Source: Saprospiraceae bacterium (GTDB taxonomy: Bacteria > Bacteroidota > Bacteroidia > Chitinophagales > Saprospiraceae). Taken from it: DNA of 54,410 bases. The notes below the pieces were generated by a model. The model made no database searches, was not told where the DNA came from, and saw only the letters and a list, made by a program, of their open reading frames with translations. Each line of letters opens with the position of its first letter. Positions within the stretch are counted from its first letter, which is position 1. A program made the position numbers and the translations under genes. This document shows positions 43,318-51,489 of this stretch, piece after piece. Where the stretch lies: positions 1-54,410 of the forward strand of contig JAQXAY010000081.1 of NCBI GenBank assembly GCA_029252685.1, in the 5' to 3' direction.

Positions 43318-44313
43318 ATGATCGCAGTCATCCCAGTAGCAGGAGCGGGTAAGAACCTAAGGCCCCTAACTTATACGCAACCAAAACCACTTATTCCTGT
43401 AGCGGGTAAGCCGATCATCTCCTTTATTATTGATGACCTAAAGCGTGTAGGAGTTACTGAATTTGTTTTTATAATAGGTTATTTGGGCGAGAAGATTCGT
43501 AATTATATTACAGATCAATATCCTGAGCTTAAATGTACTTTTATTAAACAAGAAAATAGATTGGGTTCAGGGCATGCGATTTTACTTGCTGAAAATAAGA
43601 TAGACCTATCACAGGAACTTGTAATTTTCTTTGGGGATACCATCCTTAATTTTGATTTGGATAAGGTTATGAAAAGTCCTATGAACTATGTTGGTGTTAA
43701 GAAAGTAAGTGATCCAAGGTCTTTTGGAGTGGCCACTATTGGCAAGGATGGTTATGTGACTAGCCTAGTTGAAAAGCCCAATATTCCACTTTCGAACCTT
43801 GCACTTGTTGGTTTTTACAAAATCAAGGATACTAAAGCTCTGTTTGAAAGTCTAAAACGGAATATTGATTCTGAGGTAAAGTCAGATGGTGAGTTTCAGC
43901 TTACAGATGCACTTATGGGGATGGTTAGTCAAGGATGCAAAATTAAAACGGAGATTGTTGATAACTGGTTTGATTGTGGGAGAAAAGATATTCTCCTAGA
44001 AACAAATGCACTGATGCTTGAAAAGAAAGATTTTCAAACGCCAGTAGTTAATAATCTAAATAATTCTATTATCATACCTCCCGTAAATATTGGAGAAGGT
44101 TGCGAGATTAATGACTCTATTATAGGCCCCCACGTTACGATAGGTAATAACAGTAAATTATCCTCAGCGATTATTAAGAATTCTATCCTGGGTAACTTTG
44201 TGCATATCAACGAAGCAGTCCTGTTCAATTCTGTTATAGGCAATGATACTTCTATAACAGGATTAAGACAATCATTAAACATTGGAGATAATACAGAGAT
44301 TGATTTTAGATAA
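43318..44313 (+). CDS. Sugar-phosphate nucleotidyltransferase with C-terminal left-handed beta-helix
   Basis: This 331-residue enzyme should make a nucleotide sugar from a sugar 1-phosphate and an NTP. The N-terminal Rossmann-like domain starts with PVAGAGKNLRPLTYTQPKPL, the signature binding loop of the glucose-1-phosphate thymidylyl-/uridylyltransferase family, and has the metal Asp in FFGDTIL (near residue 103) and VEKP near 155. Residues about 245-325 are hexapeptide repeats (INDSIIGPHVTIGNNSKL). The layout resembles GlmU and archaeal-type dual-function enzymes, but no acetyltransferase active site is obvious. The sugar and nucleotide cannot be named. It ends exactly where the convergent ferredoxin-like gene ends. 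Confidence 0.85.
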   Translation: MIAVIPVAGAGKNLRPLTYTQPKPLIPVAGKPIISFIIDDLKRVGVTEFVFIIGYLGEKIRNYITDQYPELKCTFIKQENRLGSGHAILLAENKIDLSQELVIFFGDTILNFDLDKVMKSPMNYVGVKKVSDPRSFGVATIGKDGYVTSLVEKPNIPLSNLALVGFYKIKDTKALFESLKRNIDSEVKSDGEFQLTDALMGMVSQGCKIKTEIVDNWFDCGRKDILLETNALMLEKKDFQTPVVNNLNNSIIIPPVNIGEGCEINDSIIGPHVTIGNNSKLSSAIIKNSILGNFVHINEAVLFNSVIGNDTSITGLRQSLNIGDNTEIDFR

Positions 44314-44324
44314 TTAATCTAAAA
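44304..44324. terminator. Hairpin spanning the abutting stop codons of two convergent genes
   Basis: TTTTAGAT (44304-44311) pairs with ATCTAAAA (44317-44324) around AATTA. The stop codons of the two convergent genes (44311-44313 and 44314-44316) touch each other inside it. The stem is AT-rich, so termination strength is doubtful. Confidence 0.45.
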
Positions 44325-45906
44325 GTCCAACCTTATCTTCACTGATGAAAATTGCCCGCTTAGCTGTAGCGCGATCCTGGATAGCAGGACCATTTTCGAG
44401 TTTGAGAACACCTCTTGGACAAACTGCTGAGCATATACCACAGCCTACACATGATGCACGCACGATATCCTGTCCTTTCTCAGCGTATGCTCTAACATCG
44501 ATTCCCATCTCACAATAGGTACTACAATTCCCACAGGATATACATTGAGATCCATTGGTCGTGATTCTAAATCTTGAGAAGAACTTCTGTTGGAGCCCTA
44601 AAAGGGCAGCCATAGGGCAGCCAAATCTACACCATACCCTACTTCCCATTAGGGGGTAAAAACCAACCCCTATCACTCCGGAAAAAGCAGCGCCAATGTA
44701 AAAACCATAGAACTTTTGAATTTTGTAGGTTTGAATTACAAACAAATCATTAGAGCCTTTTAGGAAGTAGGAATAAGCTGTAAAAGCTATTAGGGATAAC
44801 AAAATTCCGCCAGTTATTTGAAAGGCGATCTTATTCTGTTTTTTTATCCATTTGTTTCTGTTGTAAATCACAAATCCAGAAAGTATAAGTGCCAGAGAAA
44901 AAATTCCGATGAGGAAGATTTCTGTTGTAACTAAATAACCAGTCTCCTGAGCCCTGTAGTTGTATATTACTGCAATGGTCATTAAAACCGAGATCGCTAG
45001 AACTAGATGAATCATCCAGCGTTCTATCTTCCACGCACTTTGTGATTTATCGGATAAATGTCTAAAGCTATCTCCTGCCGTCTCAGCTAATCCCCCGCAG
45101 CCACAAACCCAAGAACAATACCATCTTTTACCAAAGAAATAGGTTAATATGGGTGTTATTATTAGCACCATAGCTATTCCGAAGATTAACATAAATAAAC
45201 CTATGTTGCCAGCGTTAAGCATACCATTGATATTCCATGTATCAAAGAAATAATAATTAAGGGGCCAGACATTTTTGAAGTCATTATAGGGCAAACTCAT
45301 GCGTTCCAAAAATGCAGGGATTATAAATGCAAATCCTAATTGGAATACCATTACGGAGATTGTTCGGATAACCTGATACCTGTTGTGCCTATATTTTACG
45401 ATGAATTTTATACCAAAAATTAGAATTGCCAAAGTGTAAAGTGTACCATACATAAACCATTGGCTTGCAAATTTCCCCTCTCCTTTTAATAATACACTGA
45501 GAGGATCAAAAAAACCTACCAAACCTTTGTTCGCTGCTCCACTTTCTCCCAATCCAAGATGTTGAGGAAACCAATACAGAAAAACATAAAACGTGGTAAT
45601 GAAAATGCCGGCAATCCATGCAAATGAACCTTTACTGGTCAAGCCAGAAAGCCAATTGTAGTCATTTTTAATTCCTTCTGTTTTACCCCCATAGCTGCCT
45701 ATTGTGTAGATGATTGTTCCTAAGCTTATTGCACCTATTGCTCCATAGAACAGATACGGAACCTGTGATTCTGCATAAATATTAAGCAAGGATATCAATA
45801 AAGTCGCTAAACCTGAAAATCCTATGATAGAACCAATATTCTGAAAGATGTTTAAAGGTCGCTTGGCTGATTCGGTTAATGAAAGGCTGTGATTGATCTG
45901 GTTCAT
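44314..45906 (-). CDS. NosR/NapH/CcoG-like membrane polyferredoxin
   Basis: This 530-residue membrane protein has about nine to eleven helices. It carries two CxxxC(P)-type motifs at membrane-loop positions (RWYCSWVCGCGGLAET and RVWCRFGCPMAAL) and, near the C-terminus, two classical [4Fe-4S] ferredoxin motifs (CISCGNCSTYC and CVGCGICSAVCPRG). This is the core of the NosR/NapH/RdxA electron-transfer family. The periplasmic FMN-binding domain of NosR is missing. The partner gene for a FAD oxidoreductase lies 7 bases upstream in the same operon, so electrons may run from NAD(P)H through FAD to the clusters and across the membrane. The final acceptor is unknown. Confidence 0.82.
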   Translation of the reverse strand: MNQINHSLSLTESAKRPLNIFQNIGSIIGFSGLATLLISLLNIYAESQVPYLFYGAIGAISLGTIIYTIGSYGGKTEGIKNDYNWLSGLTSKGSFAWIAGIFITTFYVFLYWFPQHLGLGESGAANKGLVGFFDPLSVLLKGEGKFASQWFMYGTLYTLAILIFGIKFIVKYRHNRYQVIRTISVMVFQLGFAFIIPAFLERMSLPYNDFKNVWPLNYYFFDTWNINGMLNAGNIGLFMLIFGIAMVLIITPILTYFFGKRWYCSWVCGCGGLAETAGDSFRHLSDKSQSAWKIERWMIHLVLAISVLMTIAVIYNYRAQETGYLVTTEIFLIGIFSLALILSGFVIYNRNKWIKKQNKIAFQITGGILLSLIAFTAYSYFLKGSNDLFVIQTYKIQKFYGFYIGAAFSGVIGVGFYPLMGSRVWCRFGCPMAALLGLQQKFFSRFRITTNGSQCISCGNCSTYCEMGIDVRAYAEKGQDIVRASCVGCGICSAVCPRGVLKLENGPAIQDRATAKRAIFISEDKVGLLD

Positions 45907-45913
45907 AGCAGAA

Positions 45914-47248
45914 TTATTTTGAAAGGAAATTTAGGACCTTATACAAGGATTTTTTTTGCTTTAGCTTCAATGATGATCCCGTTTCTTGGTTGTAGGCATC
46001 TACGAGAAGCCGTTCGTAGCTGCTGAAAAATTCCGGATCAAAATTGGCTAAAGTAAGGTTGCTTAGAACATCTTCTATATGAGTTTTTTCTGATATCCAC
46101 TTCTCACAAACTTCATGCCTGTATCGGATTCCCATAAGATTGAAACCCATAATTTCTTTAGTACTCAAGTCATAGACTAGACGAATACTTTTGTTCTTTT
46201 TAGGGTGCTTCCAAAACAATTGTCCAATACCTTCTCTAGGATTGTTTGGTACAGATCCATATACCTGATATTCAATATCAAAGAATTTAGCAGAGTTGAA
46301 CCAAACACCAGGGTTATAATTCATTTCTTTTCCAAGGATATTGTGCGCTGCAAGTTCTCCCATCATCCGTCCCGTATACCATACAGCTTCAATATTCTTC
46401 CTACCTTCTTTTGGATTCCTGATCTCCGCACAATCGCCTATTGCGTATACACCTTCCATATTGGTTTCAAGTCTGTCGTTGATAAGTATCCCTTTGTTTT
46501 TTTCCAGTTTGGTGAAATGGAGAAAGTCAATGTTTGGCTGTACTCCCACTGTCAAACCTACAAATTCACAGTTGATCTTTTCACCAGTATTGGTAAGGAT
46601 CATTTTTACCTTCTTTTTATCTCCCCAGATTTCTTTAAGTTCAGTATTTAGTTTTAAGTCTATGCTATGTTTACGAATGTGATCACTGACCATTTTTGCT
46701 TCCTCAAGAGGGAGGACACTACTCCAATATTGAGATTCACGAACTAGCATAGTAACAGGTATATTCCTTGAATGAAGCATTTCTGCAAGCTCTACACCAA
46801 TTAAACCGCCACCAACTATGATACCACGTTCCATGTTTTCACAAAGTCGCTCGATGTTTTCAAGATCTTGTATATGATATAAGGTTTGAACTCCATCAAG
46901 CTGTTTACCTGGCCAGTTCATCAATCTAGGTTTAGATCCTGTAGCAATTATCAGCCTATCGTAATCAATGAAGTTGTCGTCTTCCAGAATTATGGATTTA
47001 GAATCAAAGTCGACTGTTCTTACCCGAGTCAGGTATAGCTCAATATTATTGTCATCATAAAACTTTTTATTGTGAGGAATTATATCCTTCGCTCTCATAT
47101 GCCCCATAAAAACGTACATAAGCGCCGTCCTCGAAAAGAATAGTTCAGATTCGTCAGATAATACAATGATTTGGTGATCAGAATGTTTCCTAAGTGTTTT
47201 AGCTGCTGTAATACCACTTATTCCGTTTCCTATAATGACAATTTTCAT
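45914..47248 (-). CDS. NAD(P)/FAD-dependent oxidoreductase
   Basis: This 444-residue flavoprotein of the pyridine nucleotide-disulfide reductase fold has the FAD loop IIGNGISGITAAKTL at its N-terminus, ATGSKPR near residue 108, the NAD(P)H loop VGGGLIGVELAEML near residue 147, and the second FAD motif GVYAIGDCAEI near residue 273. No CxxxxC redox disulfide is present, which places it with the ferredoxin-, rubredoxin- and NirB-type reductases that pass electrons to an iron protein. The C-terminal 130 residues are an extra domain. It precedes the membrane polyferredoxin gene by 7 bases, which is its likely partner. Confidence 0.85.
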   Translation of the reverse strand: MKIVIIGNGISGITAAKTLRKHSDHQIIVLSDESELFFSRTALMYVFMGHMRAKDIIPHNKKFYDDNNIELYLTRVRTVDFDSKSIILEDDNFIDYDRLIIATGSKPRLMNWPGKQLDGVQTLYHIQDLENIERLCENMERGIIVGGGLIGVELAEMLHSRNIPVTMLVRESQYWSSVLPLEEAKMVSDHIRKHSIDLKLNTELKEIWGDKKKVKMILTNTGEKINCEFVGLTVGVQPNIDFLHFTKLEKNKGILINDRLETNMEGVYAIGDCAEIRNPKEGRKNIEAVWYTGRMMGELAAHNILGKEMNYNPGVWFNSAKFFDIEYQVYGSVPNNPREGIGQLFWKHPKKNKSIRLVYDLSTKEIMGFNLMGIRYRHEVCEKWISEKTHIEDVLSNLTLANFDPEFFSSYERLLVDAYNQETGSSLKLKQKKSLYKVLNFLSK

Positions 47249-47516
47249 AAATCAGTGGAAATTATGTAATTCAGGCTTTTGTAATGTGTGGAAATATATA
47301 AAAAATGCTTGATGAATTGAGATAAAATTTGGCAAATCTAATTATAGTCAACCAACTATTTTGTAATTTGTGACATCTATATAGTAGTTAGGATAAGTTA
47401 AGAAAGGTTAAATTGATGCTAAATTTTAGCTTAAATAGGTCTTTTCGTGTTTTGGAGCTTAATTTATTTTAACTTTAGGGATTAGATATCGATCAAAAAT
47501 TGAAAATTATAGAACC

Positions 47517-48239
47517 ATGAAGCACTTTTTACTTTTAATATTTTCTCTTCCAATTTTACTTTTCGCTCAGTCGGATCTAGATGTAGTTTTTGATCCTGAC
47601 GTAACGGAGTTCAATTTAGTTGCGGACTTAACTGACGAATTCCTTACTATCGATAACAGTGGAGTTTTGAACAACCTTACTGGAGATGCAATCGATGTAA
47701 GATGGACATTCGAATTAGTTGATTCTCCTGCTGAATGGATTATTTTACTTTGCGATGATGCTAATTGTTTCTCTGGCCAGAGTGCGAGTAATTTCCCTGC
47801 TCCTGAAGCTTTACAGATAGATGCTGATGATTCTTCTTTATGGAAAATGAGTGTAAGGCCATTCCAAACTTCAGGATGTGGAACAATCGTTTTCAATTTT
47901 TACGAAGATAGTGATCTAAATACAGTAATCTATACAGAGGAGTTTGATATCTGTGTTTCAGATCCAGTTTCTACAAAAGAATTTGAAACTAAAGTTTCGA
48001 ATCTAAATGTTTATCCGAACCCTGTTCGTTCATCGATCAATATTTCGGATGACTCAATAGTTGATGAGGTCGTTATTTATAATCTTTTAGGAAAGCCAGT
48101 GAAGCGTTTCGATATGTATATGGACAATTCCTTAGATCTTTCGGATTTGAGAGATGGGGTTTATCTTGTTGGAATGTACAATGAAGAGCAAGGATTACTT
48201 AAAACAAGCAGAATACTTAAAAAGAATTCAAGGCCTTAA
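47517..48239 (+). CDS. Small secreted protein with T9SS type A sorting domain
   Basis: This 240-residue protein has a signal peptide (predicted cleavage LFA17|Q18), an Ig-like beta domain of about 135 residues with four cysteines that could form two disulfides (CDDANC near residue 80, and later SGC and DIC), and a C-terminal type IX secretion sorting domain (NVYPNPVRSSINIS ... DLRDGVYLVGMY). It should be exported across the outer membrane. The 268-base gap upstream is AT-rich, with a weak -7-like TAACTTTA at 47470 but no well-spaced partner box. Function unknown. Confidence 0.82.
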   Translation: MKHFLLLIFSLPILLFAQSDLDVVFDPDVTEFNLVADLTDEFLTIDNSGVLNNLTGDAIDVRWTFELVDSPAEWIILLCDDANCFSGQSASNFPAPEALQIDADDSSLWKMSVRPFQTSGCGTIVFNFYEDSDLNTVIYTEEFDICVSDPVSTKEFETKVSNLNVYPNPVRSSINISDDSIVDEVVIYNLLGKPVKRFDMYMDNSLDLSDLRDGVYLVGMYNEEQGLLKTSRILKKNSRP

Positions 48240-48254
48240 TGGCTTCGGAAAGAT

Positions 48255-48293
48255 AAAAAAAAGCATCATTCAATTCGAATGATGCTTTTTTTA
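48255..48293. terminator. Bidirectional terminator between the T9SS protein and PTPS genes
   Basis: GCATCATTC (48263-48271) pairs with GAATGATGC (48277-48285) around AATTC, with eight A to the left and seven T to the right, so it can serve both convergent genes. Confidence 0.93.
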
Positions 48294-48698
48294 TGCTGGA
48301 TAGTCAACATAGATTCTTGGAGTTTCGTACAATCTTACCTGTATTGTATATTCTTTTTCAATTCGTTTACTCAATAGGCCATGTATAGTAATAGCTAAAT
48401 GCTCTGTGGTAGGATTTAAATTTTTAAAGTAAGGAGTATCTAAATTTAAATTTTTATGATCAAAACGATCTTCAACTTCCTCTTTGATGATTTGCTTAAG
48501 TTTTACCATGTCGTAGACAAATCCCGTCTCTGCGTTTACAGTTCCAATTATTCGAACTTCTAAATCATAATTATGTCCATGGAAATTGGGATTTGAGCAA
48601 GGTCCAAACACCTTTTTATTTGTTTCCTCATCCCACTTTGGGTTGTACAAACGGTGAGCTGCATTGAAGTGGGCTTTTCGAGTAAGTGCTACTTTCAT
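48291..48698 (-). CDS. 6-pyruvoyltetrahydropterin synthase / QueD family protein (CX5HGH type)
   Basis: This 135-residue T-fold enzyme acts on dihydroneopterin triphosphate. The zinc ligands are H15 in FNAAHRL and H40, H42 in HGHNY, and the catalytic cysteine is C34. The spacing C-x5-H-G-H (CSNPNFHGH) matches the animal-type tetrahydrobiopterin enzyme PTPS, whereas E. coli QueD (queuosine pathway) has C-x3-H-G-H. The C-terminal VRLYETPR also looks more like PTPS (VYET) than QueD. So it may serve pterin cofactor synthesis instead of queuosine; queC, queE or queF are not nearby to decide. It is a single gene, divergent from holB. Confidence 0.85.
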   Translation of the reverse strand: MKVALTRKAHFNAAHRLYNPKWDEETNKKVFGPCSNPNFHGHNYDLEVRIIGTVNAETGFVYDMVKLKQIIKEEVEDRFDHKNLNLDTPYFKNLNPTTEHLAITIHGLLSKRIEKEYTIQVRLYETPRIYVDYPA

Positions 48699-48851
48699 GG
48701 ATAAAGGTCGTTTAAATGGATATAATGATTTTCAAATTAATTAAATAGCTTTTAATCAAAATCACAAAATTTATACAAAAAAAGCTATAAAAGGTTTAAT
48801 ATAGTCTTTTGCTTTGTTCTTATAATTTTATCCTTAAAGAGCTTTGAACGC

Positions 48852-49961
48852 ATGCAGTTTACAGATTTTCCAGGTCAAGAGAGTGCAATACAGTTGTTAA
48901 AAGGAATGTTATCAGCAGATCGTCTGCCACATGCCCTTTTATTTGTTGGTCCTGAAGGCTGTGGAAAGTTAGGTGTTGCGCTTAGCTTAGCTCAATCAAT
49001 TTTGTGTAAGGAAGTAGATAGTGAACACCATGCATGCGGAGTTTGTAATCAATGCTTAAAAAGTAAAAAACTTCAGCATCCCGATCTTCATTTCTCGTTT
49101 CCTTATGTCGGTAAAGAGTATAGGTCAGATGACTTTGTAAAGGATTGGAAGGAAGCTGTGCTTGAAAACCCTTATCTTAATTATGATCTTTGGTCTTCTA
49201 TACTCAAAGTAGATAACAAGCAAGGGAATATTTATAAGAGTGAATGTGTTAACATTATAAAGAAGCTCAGTTTTAAGCGTTATGAAGGTGCCAAGAAGAT
49301 AATGATTATCTGGATGGCAGAGTTTCTGGGAACAGAGGGAAACAGATTATTGAAATTAATTGAAGAACCACCGGAGGATACACAGTTTATTCTAATTGCG
49401 GAACAAACAGAAAAGGTATTAAATACAATTTTGTCCCGGTGTCAACTAATAAAGTTTAATAAAATTTCTGATATTGCCCTTAGTAAATATCTGGCATCCA
49501 GATATGGAATGAGTGAAGAGCGAGCAAAAGAGGTTGCTTTTTTCTCTAATGGCAATATGCTTGATGCTATTTCTAGTATCGAGCAGGTAGGAAAAGGGGA
49601 GTTTGATCTTTTTATTGACTGGCTTAGAAAGACCTATCAAGGAAAACCGGTAGATCTTGTTAAGATAGCAGAGGAGATCGCGAGCCTAGGAAAGGATGCA
49701 ATTAAGCAAGTGTTTAGCTATGGCTTACAATTTTTAGCTGAGATTAATCGGCTTAAAATATTAGGACCTAAACATTCAAGATTAAACGGTAAGACGCTCG
49801 AATCAGCTGAAAAGCTAAAGAATCTATTGGATCTAAATGCGATTGAAAAAATGCAGGATCTATTAAATGAGTCTTCTTATTATCTTGAACGTAATGCAAA
49901 TGCAAAGTTGCTTATTTTGAACATGGGCATTCAAATGAATGCTATTTTTAGAATGAGGTAA
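48852..49961 (+). CDS. holB: DNA polymerase III delta-prime subunit
   Basis: Delta-prime is the stator of the clamp loader and works with DnaX, which is also encoded in this window. The 369-residue AAA+ protein begins FPGQESAIQLLKGML and LPHALLFVGPEGCGKLGVAL. The P-loop lacks the Thr/Ser after the Lys (GKL), in keeping with a subunit that does not hydrolyse ATP. A zinc site follows (C58-region, CGVCNQC), and then KLIEEPPEDTQFILIAEQ and TILSRCQ. Pairing with the PSP1 gene 25 bases downstream mirrors Bacillus, where holB and yaaT (ricT) are neighbours. Confidence 0.9.
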   Translation: MQFTDFPGQESAIQLLKGMLSADRLPHALLFVGPEGCGKLGVALSLAQSILCKEVDSEHHACGVCNQCLKSKKLQHPDLHFSFPYVGKEYRSDDFVKDWKEAVLENPYLNYDLWSSILKVDNKQGNIYKSECVNIIKKLSFKRYEGAKKIMIIWMAEFLGTEGNRLLKLIEEPPEDTQFILIAEQTEKVLNTILSRCQLIKFNKISDIALSKYLASRYGMSEERAKEVAFFSNGNMLDAISSIEQVGKGEFDLFIDWLRKTYQGKPVDLVKIAEEIASLGKDAIKQVFSYGLQFLAEINRLKILGPKHSRLNGKTLESAEKLKNLLDLNAIEKMQDLLNESSYYLERNANAKLLILNMGIQMNAIFRMR

Positions 49962-49986
49962 TTAAGACCTTCGAATATATAAGATT

Positions 49987-51381
49987 ATGAGTTGTAAAGG
50001 ATGTACTGTTGGTAGCAGTAAGGATCATTCTGGAGGTTGTGGAAGTTCATGCGGATGTAGCACGGGCGGATGTAACAAAATGAATACATATGACTGGCTT
50101 GCTGGTCAAAATATAACGGACTTTGAGGATTACGGAATCGTGGAGGTGACCTTTAAACAGGGAACTCGAAAAGGATTCTATTTTAATCCAAAAAGTATTT
50201 CTGCACTTACGGGAGATCATGTCGTAGTTGAAAGTTCGGCAGGATATGATACAGGTGCTATTTCTTTATCTGGAGACCTAGTTCGTCTTCAAATGAAAAA
50301 GAAAAATGTAAAAGAAGAAGCTGTTATACACTCCATTTTAAGAGTTGCAAATGAGCGCGATCTTGACAAGTTGTTAGAGGCTCGCTCTTTGGAGAAGGAT
50401 ACAATGATTCGCTCTAGAGCAATAGCGAGAAGCCTTGGAGTTGATATGAAGGTTGGAGATGTTGAATATCAAGGAGACAAACGTAAGGCTACCTTTTACT
50501 ATATAGCGGATGGCCGTGTAGATTTTCGAGAACTTATCAGGCATTATGCCAAAGAATTCAAGGTAAAGATAGAGATGAGGCAAATTGGTTCGCGCCAAGA
50601 GTCTGCCCTGATTGGTGGCCTAGGTTCTTGTGGCCGTGAGCTTTGTTGTTCCACTTGGCTGTCTAGTTTTAAAAGTGTTTCGACGGCTGCTGCCCGATAT
50701 CAAAATCTTGCGATTAATCAGGCTAAATTGTCTGGACAATGTGGAAGATTGAAATGTTGTTTGAATTTTGAACTAGACGCTTATAAAGAAGCTTTAAGCC
50801 ATTTCCCTTCAAATGTAGATAGATTGTATTCTGAGAACGGTGAGGCTAGTTTAATGAAAACTGATGTCTTTAAGGGAATTATGTACTATATGTACAGTAA
50901 GAGAAATGAGCGGGGTAAAGTCATTGCTTTAGATATTGAGAAGGTTGCTGAGATAAAAGCGCTGAACAAGAATAATGAGAAGCCTTATGATCTAAGTTCA
51001 ATGCAACCCGAATCTGTGATTTTGGCAAATGAGCCTGATGAGATAGGTTTTGAAAGTGTAAATGATGTGATAGAACTTCCAATGGATAAACCTCAAAGAG
51101 GAAAGCGTCGAGGAAGAGGTTCTAGAAATAAACGTAAACCAAATAACAACAAACCAAATCAGCGCCCTTCAAATAAGAAAACAACTAAGGAAAATCCAAG
51201 TAAGCCTGAGGCTAAGGGTAAAGCAAATCCTAAATCTAAGGATGCAAAACCCCAATCGGAGACCAATCCTAAGGCGCAAAATAAACCTAAATCAAGATTT
51301 TCGTCATTCAAACGTAAAGGCAAGAATAACAGTCGAGGTGGGGAACAGAATAACCCAAATAAAGATGACTCAAAGAAGTAA
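49987..51381 (+). CDS. PSP1-domain protein, RicT/YaaT-like
   Basis: This 464-residue protein matches RicT, a member of the RicA-RicF-RicT complex that carries iron-sulfur clusters and promotes mRNA maturation in Bacillus. The PSP1 domain covers residues about 100-275, with GGLGSCGRELCCSTWL and LSGQCGRLKCCLNFE. Two features are added. The first 30 residues hold six cysteines (C3, C6, C18, C22, C24, C29) in a Gly/Ser-rich context. The last 95 or so residues are a disordered, Lys/Arg/Asn/Pro-rich tail (KRRGRGSRNKRKPNNN) that would bind RNA or another anion. RicA and RicF are not seen here. It follows holB by 25 bases. Confidence 0.85.
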   Translation: MSCKGCTVGSSKDHSGGCGSSCGCSTGGCNKMNTYDWLAGQNITDFEDYGIVEVTFKQGTRKGFYFNPKSISALTGDHVVVESSAGYDTGAISLSGDLVRLQMKKKNVKEEAVIHSILRVANERDLDKLLEARSLEKDTMIRSRAIARSLGVDMKVGDVEYQGDKRKATFYYIADGRVDFRELIRHYAKEFKVKIEMRQIGSRQESALIGGLGSCGRELCCSTWLSSFKSVSTAAARYQNLAINQAKLSGQCGRLKCCLNFELDAYKEALSHFPSNVDRLYSENGEASLMKTDVFKGIMYYMYSKRNERGKVIALDIEKVAEIKALNKNNEKPYDLSSMQPESVILANEPDEIGFESVNDVIELPMDKPQRGKRRGRGSRNKRKPNNNKPNQRPSNKKTTKENPSKPEAKGKANPKSKDAKPQSETNPKAQNKPKSRFSSFKRKGKNNSRGGEQNNPNKDDSKK

Positions 51382-51456
51382 AAGAAGCTTTGTAAATTAG
51401 TTGTAGAATTTGAATAAATTTCACATTGATTGTTCAAAGTTTGACTGAATCCTTCT

Positions 51457-51464
51457 TAAGTTTG
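51457..51464 (+). promoter_or_regulatory. Candidate -7 box for lpdA
   Basis: TAAGTTTG matches TAnnTTTG and lies 25 bases before the lpdA ATG. The nearest TTG/TTTG boxes are 13 or 24 bases upstream, which is not the ideal distance. Confidence 0.38.
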
Positions 51465-51489
51465 CAGGATATTAAATTGTAATAAAGAA

